Shown here: positions 35,126-44,099 of the stretch, piece after piece
Numbering within the stretch: the first letter of the stretch is position 1
How the letters are laid out: each line of letters begins with the position of its first letter
Notes under the pieces: generated by a model
What the model was told of the DNA's origin: nothing
Database searches by the model: none
Seen by the model: only the letters and a program-made list of their open reading frames with translations
Translations under genes and position numbers: made by a program
NCBI GenBank assembly: GCA_017447265.1
Contig: JAFSOA010000019.1
Span: forward strand, 1 to 59,959
Source: Bacteroidales bacterium
Lineage (GTDB): Bacteria; Bacteroidota; Bacteroidia; Bacteroidales; UBA932
Direction: 5' to 3'
DNA: 59,959 bases

Positions 35126-37168
35126 ATGCTCAATATCTCCTATTGCTCTGACAAATATCAGTATACGATGGGCAAGTCCTTCTACGAGAACGGTATGAAG
35201 GACAAAATCGCCGTCTTCAACCTGTTCTTCCGCAAGGCGCCCGACAACAACAACTGGGCGGTGGTCAGCGGCACGCGCGAAGCGATGCAGATGATCGCGG
35301 GCCTCGGCAGCGAAGACATCGGCTTCTTCGAGCAGTTCCTGCCGGGCGAAGAATACCGCGAATTCCGCGAGTACCTGGCACACATGAAGTTCACGGGCCA
35401 GGTCTATGCCATGAAGGAAGGTGAGATCGCTTTCCCGAAGGAACCGATCATCACGGTCGTCGGCCCGATCATCGAGGCGCAGGTGCTCGAGACGCCCCTG
35501 CTCTGCATCATGAACCACCAGATGGCCATCGCCACGAAGGCTTCGCGTGTCACGCGCGCCGCCTCGCACCCGGTCAGCGAATTCGGCTCCCGCCGCGCCC
35601 ACGGCCCCTGGGCGGCGCAGTACGGCGCCAAGGCAGCCCTCATCGGCGGCTGCGCCAGTTCTTCGAACATCCTCGCCGGCGTGGAATTCGGCTTTCCCTC
35701 CAGCGGCACGATGGCGCACAGCTACACCACTTCGTTCGGCTGCTCCATCGAGGGCGAGTACAAGGCTTTCGACACCTACATCAAAACGCACATGGGTGAG
35801 GGCCTCATCCTGCTCATCGACACCTTCGACACGCTGAAATGCGGCATCAAGAACGCCATCAAGGCCTTCAAGGCCAACGGCATCGACGACAGCTACCCGC
35901 AGGGTTACGGCGTCCGCCTCGACAGCGGCGACCTCGCCTACCTTTCCGTGAAGTGCCGCGAGGCGCTTGACGCGGCGGGCCTGAAGAACTGCAAGATTTT
36001 CGCGACCAACTCGCTCGACGAATACATTATCTCCGACCTGGAGAAGCAGGGCGCGGCCATCGACAGTTACGGCGTGGGCGACGCCATCGCCACGAGCAAG
36101 CACAATCCGTGTTTCGGCAATGTCTACAAGCTCGTGCAGGTGGACGACGAGCCCATCCTCAAGCGCAGCGAAGACAAGGCGAAGCTCATCAATCCGGGCT
36201 TCCAGGTGACGTACCGCATCATCCAGGACGGCAAGTTCAAGGCCGATGTCACCTGCCTGCGCGGCGACTCTTTCGCGAAGATCATCGAGAACGGCGAGGA
36301 ACTGCACATCGTGGACGAGGCCGACGAGACGAAGTACACCACCTTCCCGGCCGGTTCCTACACCTGCAAGAAGCTTCAGGAACTCGCCTTCGACAACGGG
36401 ACCATCTTCGAAGATGCCCGCACCATCTACGAGAAACGCGACTACTACAAGTCCAACCTCGCTTCGTTCAACGACACGCAGACACGTATCATCAATCCGC
36501 ACTACTACAAGGTGGATATTTCCGACGATCTCTACGACCTGAAGATGCGGCTCATCAACCGGCTTATCCGGCAGATCAACAAGATGCAGGAAGAAGAGTC
36601 GGGCGCGCCCAAAAATTACACGCACGTAGTGGTCGACATGCTCTACGACTTCATCGACGGCTCGCTGGCCTGCGCGAATGCGGAGAATGCGGTAGCCGAG
36701 AGCGTGCGCGTGATCAACCGCTACCCGACCGACCAGGTGCTCTACGTCCTGGACCATCATCCTGTGAACCACTGCTCGTTCAAGTCGCAGGGCGGTCCCT
36801 GGCCCGCACACTGCGTGATGCAGACCCATGGCGGTGATATCCACGAGGCCTTCTACAAAGACGTGACGCTGCCCGAGCATCGTCCGTCCAAGAAAAACAT
36901 GTTCTTCAAGGGGCTCAACCCCAAGAAAGAGCAATATTCCGGTTATGAAAGCCACAACGCCGAAGGCATCGAGCTCAGCACCGTACTGACGCCGAACGTT
37001 CTGGTCAGCGGCATCGCTACGGAATACTGTATCCGCGAGACCTGCTACGACCTGGTCAAATCGGGCCACACGGTCTTCGTCCAGGAAGCCGCCCTCGGCT
37101 ACATCGACAAAGAAGGACATGAGCGCACGCTCAACGAACTGGCCAGAATTGGCGTGAAGATTGTATAA
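35126..37168 (+). CDS. Nicotinate phosphoribosyltransferase-nicotinamidase fusion
   Basis: 680 residues, two enzymes of NAD salvage in one chain. Residues 1-about 490 are a PncB-type nicotinate phosphoribosyltransferase (SYCSDKYQYTMGKSFYENG, SEFGSRRAHGPWAAQ, VRLDSGDLAYLS). Residues about 493-680 are a nicotinamidase of the isochorismatase fold: VDMLYDFIDGSLA with the catalytic aspartate, metal ligands in YVLDHHPVNH, the lysine in FFKGLNPKKEQYSG, and the nucleophilic cysteine in GIATEYCIRETC. The fused protein could turn nicotinamide into nicotinate mononucleotide in two steps. It begins 6 bp after murU. Confidence 0.9.
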   Translation: MLNISYCSDKYQYTMGKSFYENGMKDKIAVFNLFFRKAPDNNNWAVVSGTREAMQMIAGLGSEDIGFFEQFLPGEEYREFREYLAHMKFTGQVYAMKEGEIAFPKEPIITVVGPIIEAQVLETPLLCIMNHQMAIATKASRVTRAASHPVSEFGSRRAHGPWAAQYGAKAALIGGCASSSNILAGVEFGFPSSGTMAHSYTTSFGCSIEGEYKAFDTYIKTHMGEGLILLIDTFDTLKCGIKNAIKAFKANGIDDSYPQGYGVRLDSGDLAYLSVKCREALDAAGLKNCKIFATNSLDEYIISDLEKQGAAIDSYGVGDAIATSKHNPCFGNVYKLVQVDDEPILKRSEDKAKLINPGFQVTYRIIQDGKFKADVTCLRGDSFAKIIENGEELHIVDEADETKYTTFPAGSYTCKKLQELAFDNGTIFEDARTIYEKRDYYKSNLASFNDTQTRIINPHYYKVDISDDLYDLKMRLINRLIRQINKMQEEESGAPKNYTHVVVDMLYDFIDGSLACANAENAVAESVRVINRYPTDQVLYVLDHHPVNHCSFKSQGGPWPAHCVMQTHGGDIHEAFYKDVTLPEHRPSKKNMFFKGLNPKKEQYSGYESHNAEGIELSTVLTPNVLVSGIATEYCIRETCYDLVKSGHTVFVQEAALGYIDKEGHERTLNELARIGVKIV

Positions 37169-37206
37169 TGGTTTTCTCCAAGATGTATTCCTTCTATAAT
37201 CATAAT

Positions 37207-37289
37207 CGCCATCAGGCGATAGCGAAGGCCATAGCGAAAGCCTGTGTAATAGCAGGCCGAAGCGGCGGGGTTCGGGGCAGCGCCCCGGT
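37207..37289. repeat. Interspersed structured repeat, family C copy 2
   Basis: Matches 24064-24146. It lies between the NAD-salvage gene and the porin gene and is read through in the open frame before the porin signal peptide. It holds GCCT/AGGC and GGGGC/GCCCC hairpins. Confidence 0.75.
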
Positions 37290-37299
37290 AACTCCTGCC

Positions 37300-39630
37300 A
37301 TGGGCGGCCACGTTCGCAAAAGGAATGCATCTATCCGAAAACCTTTACTCATTCTCATCGCTTTATTCCTTCTCATACCTGTCGCTTCCGGACATAATCG
37401 CAGCCGGTATTTCCGTCAGCTGCAGGATTCGATTTTCCAGAAGCTGGATTCATTGGCGGTCAGGGACAGTCTGGCGGCCGCGGCTGCGGATACGGTACCG
37501 GCGCCCGATTCAGCGACCCTGGCCCGCATGGCGGATTCCATCCGCCTGAAGGCCGTCTACGACTCGCTGGACTATATCTTCTGGCACGAGATCGACACCG
37601 CCACCCTGCCCCAGTTCGACACGCTCACCCGGGCCTATTTCGACTCCATTTCGCGCTACCTGCCCGATACGAGCGACATCAAGCGGGCCATGCGCCGCAT
37701 CCGGAAGGAAGAGCGCGACAGTCTCCGCGCCGCCAAGCCGCGCGTCCTGGAGACCTACGTCGTCCCCGACTCGCTGTACTACCGCCGCCTGCTCGTCTGG
37801 ACTTCCGACAAGCGTTTCAACGAATACCACGAGAGTCATCTCGACACGACGGCCAACAGCAATTTCTACGAGGCGCCGATGATGAAGAAGGACATCGACG
37901 GCACCTACCTCGGCCCTCCCGGCTCCGCGGCGCTCTACCACAACTGGTTCAAGCGCGAGGAAGCTGTCGACGCGCCGATGTTCACTCCGTATATCGGCGA
38001 CGCCAATACCGACGAGACGGTCCAGCAGTTCAACACCAAGATGCCCTACACCGAGCTGGGTTTCTGGGGTACGCCGCTGGCCGCCAAGAACCTCGAAGAG
38101 CAGAACCTTTGGCTGCGCTCCACGCAGAACATCACGCCGCAGTTCAACTTCACGCTCGCCTACCGGCGCCTGGGTTCCCGCGGCATGCTCACCAACGAGA
38201 ACACCAATCACCGCAACACCTTCATCCTGGGCAACTACATGGGCAAGCGCTACTTCGCGAACTTTGGCCATATCCGCCAGCGTGTCGAGCGCCAGGAGAA
38301 CGGCGGTGTCCAGGATTCCTTCTGGATCCGGGATACGTCCGTGGAGTCCAAGTCCATCTCGGTCAACCTGACCAGCGCGAACAACCTCTACAAGCGCCGC
38401 AGCACGTTCATCCACCAGACGCTCGCCGTCCCGCTCAACTTCTTCCGCAAGGACCGCGACTCGCTCTCGCTGGGTGAAGGCACCATGGCCCACATCGGCC
38501 ACAGCGGCGAATACACTACCTACAGCAAGCTCTACACCGACGAAATCGGCTCGGGCGACTCCTACGGGCGCAACTTCTACTTCAACCAGTTCAACATCGA
38601 CGAGAACCGTTCGTCCGACGAGCTGGCGGTGCGCAACCTGGAGAACCGCTTTTTCATCAAGCTGCAGCCCTATGCGCCCGACGCCCTGCTGGCCAAGGTC
38701 AACGCCGGCATCGGCTACCAGCTCCTGTCGACCTACGCCTTCAAGCCCACCGACTACCTGACGGGCAAGAAATGGGACACGCAGCACAATTTCTATGTCT
38801 ACGGCGGTTTGTCGGGGCAGCTCAAGAAATACATTGCCTGGAACGCCGACGCGGACTATTATTTCGCGGGCGCCCGCATGTTCGATTTCAACGTCGACGC
38901 AAAGCTCCGCGTGTCGTTCTACCCGCTTGCGGAGGGCATCCATATCATGGCCAAGTTCCATACCGGCCTCAAGACGCCGCATCCCTTCGAGCAGCAGATC
39001 TTCCTGAACCACCACAAGTGGGACAATGATTTCTCGAAGGTATCCACGACCAAGGTCGAGGCGCAGCTGGAGATTCCGAAGTGGCGGCTCGACGCGCAGT
39101 TCGGCTATGCGCTGGTGGCCAACATGTTGTACTACGATACGCTGGCGGTGATCCGGCAGTACGACAAGCCGGTGAGCGTGATGAGCGCCTACCTGCGCAA
39201 GGATTTCACGGTATGGCGCCTGCACTTCGACAACCAGGTGCTCTTCCAGCTCACGTCGGCGCCCGACGATGTCCTGCCGCTGCCGAAGCTGTCGCTCAAT
39301 CTGCGCTGGTATTTCGACATCGATGTCGTGCGCAACGTGATGAACTTGCAGCTCGGTGTCAACGCCATCGCGAACACGCTCTGGTATGCGCCGACCTACA
39401 GTCCGGACCTGGGCCAGTTCTACGCGCAGAAGCGCGAACTGATCGGCAACTTCCCCTACATGGATATCTTCGCCAACATCCAGTGGCACAGGGCCTGTAT
39501 CTTCGTGAAGTTCACAAATGCATTCTATGAGTGGCCGGAGCCGGGCTATTTCTCCGCCTACCACTACATCCGTCCCAAGCGGACTTTCAAGTTCGGCATT
39601 CTCTGGCCGTTCCCGTTCCCTATTCAATAG
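37300..39630 (+). CDS. Putative porin (Porin_10-type outer-membrane protein)
   Basis: 776 residues from ATG 37300, just ahead of the signal peptide (RKPLLILIALFLLIPVASG). The frame is open back to 37168, but that part is the family C repeat and encodes a low-complexity peptide, so it is unlikely to be translated. After a polar periplasmic segment (about 30-200) come many amphipathic strands, including FTLAYRRLGSRG, NFYVYGGLSGQLKKYIAW and YFAGARMFDFNVDAKLRVSFYP, ending in IRPKRTFKFGILWPFPFPIQ. This layout fits the Bacteroidetes putative-porin family. The transported substrate is unknown. Confidence 0.8.
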   Translation: MGGHVRKRNASIRKPLLILIALFLLIPVASGHNRSRYFRQLQDSIFQKLDSLAVRDSLAAAAADTVPAPDSATLARMADSIRLKAVYDSLDYIFWHEIDTATLPQFDTLTRAYFDSISRYLPDTSDIKRAMRRIRKEERDSLRAAKPRVLETYVVPDSLYYRRLLVWTSDKRFNEYHESHLDTTANSNFYEAPMMKKDIDGTYLGPPGSAALYHNWFKREEAVDAPMFTPYIGDANTDETVQQFNTKMPYTELGFWGTPLAAKNLEEQNLWLRSTQNITPQFNFTLAYRRLGSRGMLTNENTNHRNTFILGNYMGKRYFANFGHIRQRVERQENGGVQDSFWIRDTSVESKSISVNLTSANNLYKRRSTFIHQTLAVPLNFFRKDRDSLSLGEGTMAHIGHSGEYTTYSKLYTDEIGSGDSYGRNFYFNQFNIDENRSSDELAVRNLENRFFIKLQPYAPDALLAKVNAGIGYQLLSTYAFKPTDYLTGKKWDTQHNFYVYGGLSGQLKKYIAWNADADYYFAGARMFDFNVDAKLRVSFYPLAEGIHIMAKFHTGLKTPHPFEQQIFLNHHKWDNDFSKVSTTKVEAQLEIPKWRLDAQFGYALVANMLYYDTLAVIRQYDKPVSVMSAYLRKDFTVWRLHFDNQVLFQLTSAPDDVLPLPKLSLNLRWYFDIDVVRNVMNLQLGVNAIANTLWYAPTYSPDLGQFYAQKRELIGNFPYMDIFANIQWHRACIFVKFTNAFYEWPEPGYFSAYHYIRPKRTFKFGILWPFPFPIQ

Positions 39631-39638
39631 TTCCCGGC

Positions 39639-40274
39639 ATGGATTCGCGTTGGTTCAGGATCATTGTGTGCGTTCTTGTGCTCGTTCTGCTGCAAAGCTT
39701 GTCCGGCTATGAGCACCGGCCCCGGCATTGTGACGAGGGTATCTGCCCGGCGGCTTCCCTGCCCTGGCTGACGCAGCACAATGCGAAGGAGCGGCGCTTG
39801 TCGCGCTATGATTTCCTGCTGAAGAAATATGCGCAGCACATCGATATGGACTGGCGGCTGCTGGCGTCCATTGTCTACCACGAATCCAAGTTCGATGAGC
39901 GGGCGCTTTCGCCGCAGGGTGCCAAGGGGCTCATGCAGTTGATGGATGTTGCGGCGCTGCATTTCGGGGAGCCGGAGGCGGATCTGTTCGATCCGGAGAC
40001 GAGCATCCGGCTGGGGACGATGTTGCTGGAGGATCTGCTGGAACAGTTTGCCCGGGAAGGGGTTGATCCGTCGGATGTCCTGCGTTTTGCGCTGGCGTCC
40101 TACAATGTCGGGGGCGGATCGCTGGCACGGCGGCGGGCGGTGGCCGACTCGCTGGGGCTCGACCGGAACGTCTGGGCCGATGTAGCCCATGTTTTCGATC
40201 TGGACGATCATTCGACGCCGGCGTACATTGCTGCTGTCGAGGCGACGTACGAGCGTTACTGCGCTCGCTATTAA
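39639..40274 (+). CDS. Lytic transglycosylase (SLT/MltF-like)
   Basis: Cleaves the MurNAc-GlcNAc bond of peptidoglycan to leave 1,6-anhydro-MurNAc. 211 residues; ATG 39639 begins a signal peptide or anchor (WFRIIVCVLVLVLLQSLSG). The catalytic glutamate is in YHESKFDERALSPQGAKGLMQLM, and the second family motif is FALASYNVGGG. It follows the porin by 8 bp. The enzyme makes sugars of the kind salvaged by the AmgK/MurU pair encoded about 5 kb upstream, though anhydro-sugars need prior conversion. Confidence 0.92.
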   Translation: MDSRWFRIIVCVLVLVLLQSLSGYEHRPRHCDEGICPAASLPWLTQHNAKERRLSRYDFLLKKYAQHIDMDWRLLASIVYHESKFDERALSPQGAKGLMQLMDVAALHFGEPEADLFDPETSIRLGTMLLEDLLEQFAREGVDPSDVLRFALASYNVGGGSLARRRAVADSLGLDRNVWADVAHVFDLDDHSTPAYIAAVEATYERYCARY

Positions 40275-40298
40275 AACGATCGCTCGTGAGCTGGTTCG

Positions 40299-40384
40299 CA
40301 GGGTATGCCTTGCTCAACCACCCTCCCACTACGTGGGCCCCTCCCACTGGGGCGTGGGCGCCATGTCTCGCAAGGCATACCCTG
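40299..40384. repeat. Structured intergenic element, family A copy 1
   Basis: Perfect 15-bp arms (40299-40313, 40370-40384) enclose CCCTCCC and two tandem hairpins, CCCAC/GTGGG at 40325-40337 and at 40343-40358, joined by CCCCT. It sits between convergent genes. Confidence 0.8.
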
Positions 40385-40429
40385 TCTCACTGATCGCACA
40401 CTTCGCTTTCAAATTAGCATACAGTAAGC

Positions 40430-41662
40430 CTATTCCACGCGCATGGTGCGGTCGGGTGAGATGCGGGAGATGAAGCGGGTGGAGAGGGAAATGAGGAGCA
40501 TCAGCAGGGCGGCGGCGGAAAGGTTGAGCAGCAGGAGCTGGCCGATGGACAGGTGGATCGGGACGGAGCTGACGAAGTAGCTGCCGGGGTCCAGTTTGAT
40601 CAGTTTCGTGTAGTGCTGGACCAGGCAGACGGCAATGCCTGCGACATTTCCCCAAAGCATACCCTTGGCCACCAGGTTCCAGGCGCGCAGCAGGAACACC
40701 TTCCCCACTTCGCGCGAGGTCATGCCCAGGGCTTTCAGCAGGCCGATGGTCGAGATTTTTTCGAAGAGGATGATCAGCAGGGCCGAGATCATGTTGAAGC
40801 CGGCGACGACGACCATCAGCGCCAGGATCATCAGCACATTGAAATCCAGCAGGGCCAGCCAGTCGAAAAGATGGCCGTAGAGTTTCTTCACATGGGTGAC
40901 GAAGAGCGCGGTATCCTCTTCGTCTGCATACGCGAAAATGACTTCTTCCACGCGGTCAGTCATGCGCTCGATCGACGCGCCGGGTTTCAGGCGGATTTCG
41001 ATCGAAGAGACTTCGTCTCCGGCCCAGCCGTTCAGGCGCTGGACGTGCCGGCGGTCTGCCAGCGCCATGCGGGCGTCGATTTCCTCCAGGCCGGCTTCAT
41101 AGAGTCCGCAGAGTTTGAATTTCCGCACTTTCACCTCGTCGCCGATGAAATAGGCCACGACGTCGTCGCCCACGTTGAAGCCCAGTTTCTGTGCGGTCGG
41201 GCGCGACAGCAGGATGTCGTTGGAGATGCGTCCGTGGTAGTCGGGCAAGTCGCCTTCGACGAGGCAGTCGCGAAAGAAATCCAGGTTATAGAGGGAGTCT
41301 ACGCCTTTGAAATAGAGGCCGTCGATGTCGGTTTCGGTCTTGATCAGGCCGGAGCGCCAGGCGACGCCGGAAAGGCTGGTCACGCCGGGTTCCTTCTCGA
41401 GGCGTTCGCGGTAGGACAGGTTTTCCTGGAAGGGGTACAGTTCATTGATGGGGGCTTGTCCGGGCTGTACCAGGAGGACCGAGCCCATGAAGCCGGTGAC
41501 GCGGCTGCGGATTTCTTGTTTGAAGCCTGCGACCACGGCGATGGCGACGATCATGATGGCGACGCTCAGGCCGACCGAGATCCACGCGATGGTGTTGCTC
41601 GTCCGGCTCCAGCGTTCGCCGCCTTTCGCCAGCTTCGTTGCTATAAATCGTCCGGCACTCAT
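40430..41662 (-). CDS. LolC/LolE-type ABC transporter permease (FtsX-like)
   Basis: Inner-membrane permease, 410 residues, of the lipoprotein-release or MacB-like class. One N-terminal helix (SNTIAWISVGLSVAIMIVAIAVVAGF) is followed by a large periplasmic MacB_PCD domain (GFKQEIRSRVTGFMG to about 250) and three C-terminal helices with an FtsX signature (FEKISTIGLLKALGMTSREV). No ATPase (LolD) gene is adjacent. It overlaps galM by 4 bp, which couples it to the galactose genes without an obvious functional link. Confidence 0.88.
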   Translation of the reverse strand: MSAGRFIATKLAKGGERWSRTSNTIAWISVGLSVAIMIVAIAVVAGFKQEIRSRVTGFMGSVLLVQPGQAPINELYPFQENLSYRERLEKEPGVTSLSGVAWRSGLIKTETDIDGLYFKGVDSLYNLDFFRDCLVEGDLPDYHGRISNDILLSRPTAQKLGFNVGDDVVAYFIGDEVKVRKFKLCGLYEAGLEEIDARMALADRRHVQRLNGWAGDEVSSIEIRLKPGASIERMTDRVEEVIFAYADEEDTALFVTHVKKLYGHLFDWLALLDFNVLMILALMVVVAGFNMISALLIILFEKISTIGLLKALGMTSREVGKVFLLRAWNLVAKGMLWGNVAGIAVCLVQHYTKLIKLDPGSYFVSSVPIHLSIGQLLLLNLSAAALLMLLISLSTRFISRISPDRTMRVE

Positions 41663-42678
41663 TCAAAGGCGAAGACAATCGTAGTCTCATACACCTCGCC
41701 GGGTTTGAGCGTTTCGAAGGGGAAGTCCGGGCGGTTGGGCGAGTCGGGGAAATACTGGCATTCAAGGGCGACGCCGTCATAGTCATGGTACGCCTTGCCG
41801 CTCTTCGACAGCGGGCAGCCTTCCAGCCAGTTTCCGGTATAGACCTGGATGCCGGGGGCATCGGTGCTGACGGTCAGCCGGCGGCCGGTCGTGGCCTCGG
41901 AGAGCCGTGCCACGGGGCGCACCATTCCTTTCTGCCAGTCGTCCACCACGAAGCAGTTGTCGTAGCCCTTGCCATAGTTCAAGGCCGGAAAATCGGCCTT
42001 CAGGCCGCGTCCAATGGGCTTGGCCGTGGTGAAATCCATCGGCGTGCCCTGCACCGGGGCCGGTGCGCCCTGCGGGGTGAGAGCCTCGTCGGTCGGCAGG
42101 TAACGAGAGGCGAAGAGCTTGAGTTCATGGTCGGTCACGTCGCCGGCATCCTCGCCTTTGAGGTTGAAATAGGCGTGGTTCGTCAGGTTGACGACGGTCT
42201 CCTGGTCGGCCGTGGCGGACAGGTGCAGCGTGAGCCTGTGGTCGTCGCTCCAGGTATAGCGGGCCTCTACGTGGAGATGGCCGGGGTAGCCGGCATCGCC
42301 GTCCGGGCTGTCGAGCGAGAAGATCACGCCGTCGCGGATTTCTTCGGCCTGCCAGATGCGGTTGGCGAAGCTCTGTTCGCCGGGTCCGCCGTGCAGGTGG
42401 TTCGGGCCGTTGTTGACGGCCAGTTCATAGGTCCTGCCGCCCAGGGTAAAGCGGCCGTTCGCGATGCGGTTGGCGAAACGTCCGGGTACCTTGCCCATGT
42501 AAGGGCCGTCATTCTCATAATCTTCCGGATTGTGGTAGCCCAGCACCACGTCGGCCATGCGTCCGTCCTTGTCGGGCACCACCACCGACACGATGCCGGC
42601 GCCCAGGTTCGACAGGATCACTTCAGAGCCGTCCGCATTGACGATGCTGAACAGCCGGATGTCGTCGGAATTCACCAT
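41659..42678 (-). CDS. galM: Aldose 1-epimerase (galactose mutarotase)
   Basis: Interconverts alpha and beta anomers of galactose, supplying the form used by galactokinase. 339 residues. Motifs: NLGAGIVSVVVPDKDG, PYMGKVPGRFANRIANG, NNGPNHLHGG, NLTNHAYFNL, and the glutamate base in YDGVALECQYFPDSPN. It is 5 bp after galK. Confidence 0.96.
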   Translation of the reverse strand: MVNSDDIRLFSIVNADGSEVILSNLGAGIVSVVVPDKDGRMADVVLGYHNPEDYENDGPYMGKVPGRFANRIANGRFTLGGRTYELAVNNGPNHLHGGPGEQSFANRIWQAEEIRDGVIFSLDSPDGDAGYPGHLHVEARYTWSDDHRLTLHLSATADQETVVNLTNHAYFNLKGEDAGDVTDHELKLFASRYLPTDEALTPQGAPAPVQGTPMDFTTAKPIGRGLKADFPALNYGKGYDNCFVVDDWQKGMVRPVARLSEATTGRRLTVSTDAPGIQVYTGNWLEGCPLSKSGKAYHDYDGVALECQYFPDSPNRPDFPFETLKPGEVYETTIVFAFE

Positions 42679-42683
42679 GGCTG

Positions 42684-43838
42684 TCAGATTTCGCGGGCGC
42701 CGTCGGAGATTTCCACTTCGATCACGCGCGGCTCCTTGTCGAATTTCACCTGATAGCGTTCTTTCACGTCTTCCACATAGGAAGTCACGCCTTCTTTCCT
42801 GACCAGGGCGATGACGCAGCCGCCGAAGCCGCCGCCCATCATGCGGGCGCCCAGCACTTCCTTGTGCTCCCGGGCGATGTCGACGATGAAGTCGAGCTCG
42901 GCGCAGCTCACGCCGTATTCCTGGCTCAGGCCGTCGTGGGTGGCGTAGATCTGCCGGCCCACTTCCTCGAAGTCACCTTTCTCCATGGCGGCGCAGGCGG
43001 CCATCAGGCGCTTGTTTTCGTTGATCACAAAGGCGCAGCGGCGGTATGCGACCGGATCGATCTCGCTGCGGTGCGCTTCCAGTTCTTCGATCGACACGTC
43101 GCGCAGGAGTTGCACGTCGGGGAGATACTTCTTGATGACGGCGACGCCTTCTTCGCACTGGGCACGGCGCACATTATATTCCGAAGAGGCAAGCGAGTGT
43201 TTGACCATCGTGTCGATGAGCACGATCTCGATGCCCTTGGGCTTGAAGGGCACCAGGTCGAACATCAGGCTGCGGCAGTCGAGGCGCACGACGTGGCCTT
43301 TCTGGCCGAAGATGGAGGCGAACTGGTCCATGATACCGCAGCGGACGCCGATATAGTGATGTTCGGTCATCTGGCCGATCTTGGCCAGTTCCTGTTTGGT
43401 GAACTTCAGGTCGTAGATGGCATTCAGGGCCGTGCCGACGCACGATTCCAGGGCTGCGGAGGAGGACATGCCGGCGCCCAGGGGCACATCGCCGCCGAAG
43501 ATGGCGTTGAAGCCGCCGATCGTGGCGCCACGCTGGCGCATTTCTTCGATGACGCCGTAGAAGTACGAGGCCCACTGTTCTTTGGGCTGGGGGCCGCCGA
43601 TGCGGAAGAAGAGGTGTGCGTCTTCGTGGTCGATGGAGACCAGGTTGACGATGTCGGTGCCGTTGGGCCGGATGGCCATGCTGATGGCTTTGTCGACGGC
43701 GCCGGGCAGTACGAAGCCGCCGTTATAGTCGGTGTGTTCGCCGATGATGTTGATGCGGCCCGGGGCTGCGAAAAAGCGCGGTTCTCCTTCGCCGAAATAT
43801 TTTGCGAAGTCTTCTTTGAGGAGTTGTTTGTCTATCAT
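42684..43838 (-). CDS. galK: Galactokinase
   Basis: First committed Leloir step: galactose plus ATP gives galactose-1-phosphate. 384 residues. GHMP motifs: GRINIIGEHTDYNGGFVLPG with the galactokinase signature, GGDVPLGAGMSSSAALE (ATP loop), and ARMMGGGFGGCVIALV near the C-terminus. galT and galE are not in the window. Confidence 0.97.
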   Translation of the reverse strand: MIDKQLLKEDFAKYFGEGEPRFFAAPGRINIIGEHTDYNGGFVLPGAVDKAISMAIRPNGTDIVNLVSIDHEDAHLFFRIGGPQPKEQWASYFYGVIEEMRQRGATIGGFNAIFGGDVPLGAGMSSSAALESCVGTALNAIYDLKFTKQELAKIGQMTEHHYIGVRCGIMDQFASIFGQKGHVVRLDCRSLMFDLVPFKPKGIEIVLIDTMVKHSLASSEYNVRRAQCEEGVAVIKKYLPDVQLLRDVSIEELEAHRSEIDPVAYRRCAFVINENKRLMAACAAMEKGDFEEVGRQIYATHDGLSQEYGVSCAELDFIVDIAREHKEVLGARMMGGGFGGCVIALVRKEGVTSYVEDVKERYQVKFDKEPRVIEVEISDGAREI

Positions 43839-43868
43839 TTTATTATTATTAATTGTTATTCTCGTCTA

Positions 43869-43948
43869 TCGCTCCGCAGAGCTCTGGTTTTCGTCCCGCT
43901 CGCAGAAAAATGCTCGCGGCTCCGAAAAACCACCCGCTCTGCCACGCT
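43869..43948 (+). repeat. Structured intergenic element, family B copy 2
   Basis: GCAGAGC/GCTCTGC arms (43876-43882, 43936-43942), the stem TGGTTTTCG (43885-43893) with CGAAAAACCA (43923-43932, one bulged base), and an apical CCGC-TC-GCA / TGC-TC-GCGG stem with a GAAAAA loop, then CCACCCGC. Confidence 0.75.
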
Positions 43949-43954
43949 TAATAA

Positions 43955-44095
43955 GGCTTCTTCATATGCGCGGGTGGTATTTGATTCGAGGACCCTAAGC
44001 ACCCGCGCTTGATAGCGGGAGGGGCCCATGCACAGCATGGGAGGGAGACGCGAAGCGTCGGTCCGAGAATCAAATGCCAGAGCGCAGAAGAAGCC
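43955..44095 (-). repeat. Structured intergenic element, family A copy 3 (inverted)
   Basis: Arms GGCTTCTTC (43955-43963) with GAAGAAGCC (44087-44095), and a 13-bp arm 43975-43987 with 44067-44079 (one wobble). Inside, read on the minus strand: GACGCTTCGCGTC hairpin, CCCTCCC, CCCATGC/GCATGGG, CCCCT, CCCGC/GCGGG. Together with family B copy 2 it fills the 261-bp gap between galK and the GH2 gene. Confidence 0.75.
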
Positions 44096-44099
44096 GCTT

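Noticed and set aside
37168-37299. N-terminal extension of the porin
   Set aside because: The extension is the family C repeat translated; the signal peptide begins near ATG 37300.
34352-37330. 992-residue minus-strand open frame
   Set aside because: Shadow of murU and the PncB-PncA fusion; its composition (His, Arg, Val, Asp rich) is typical of a reverse-frame translation.
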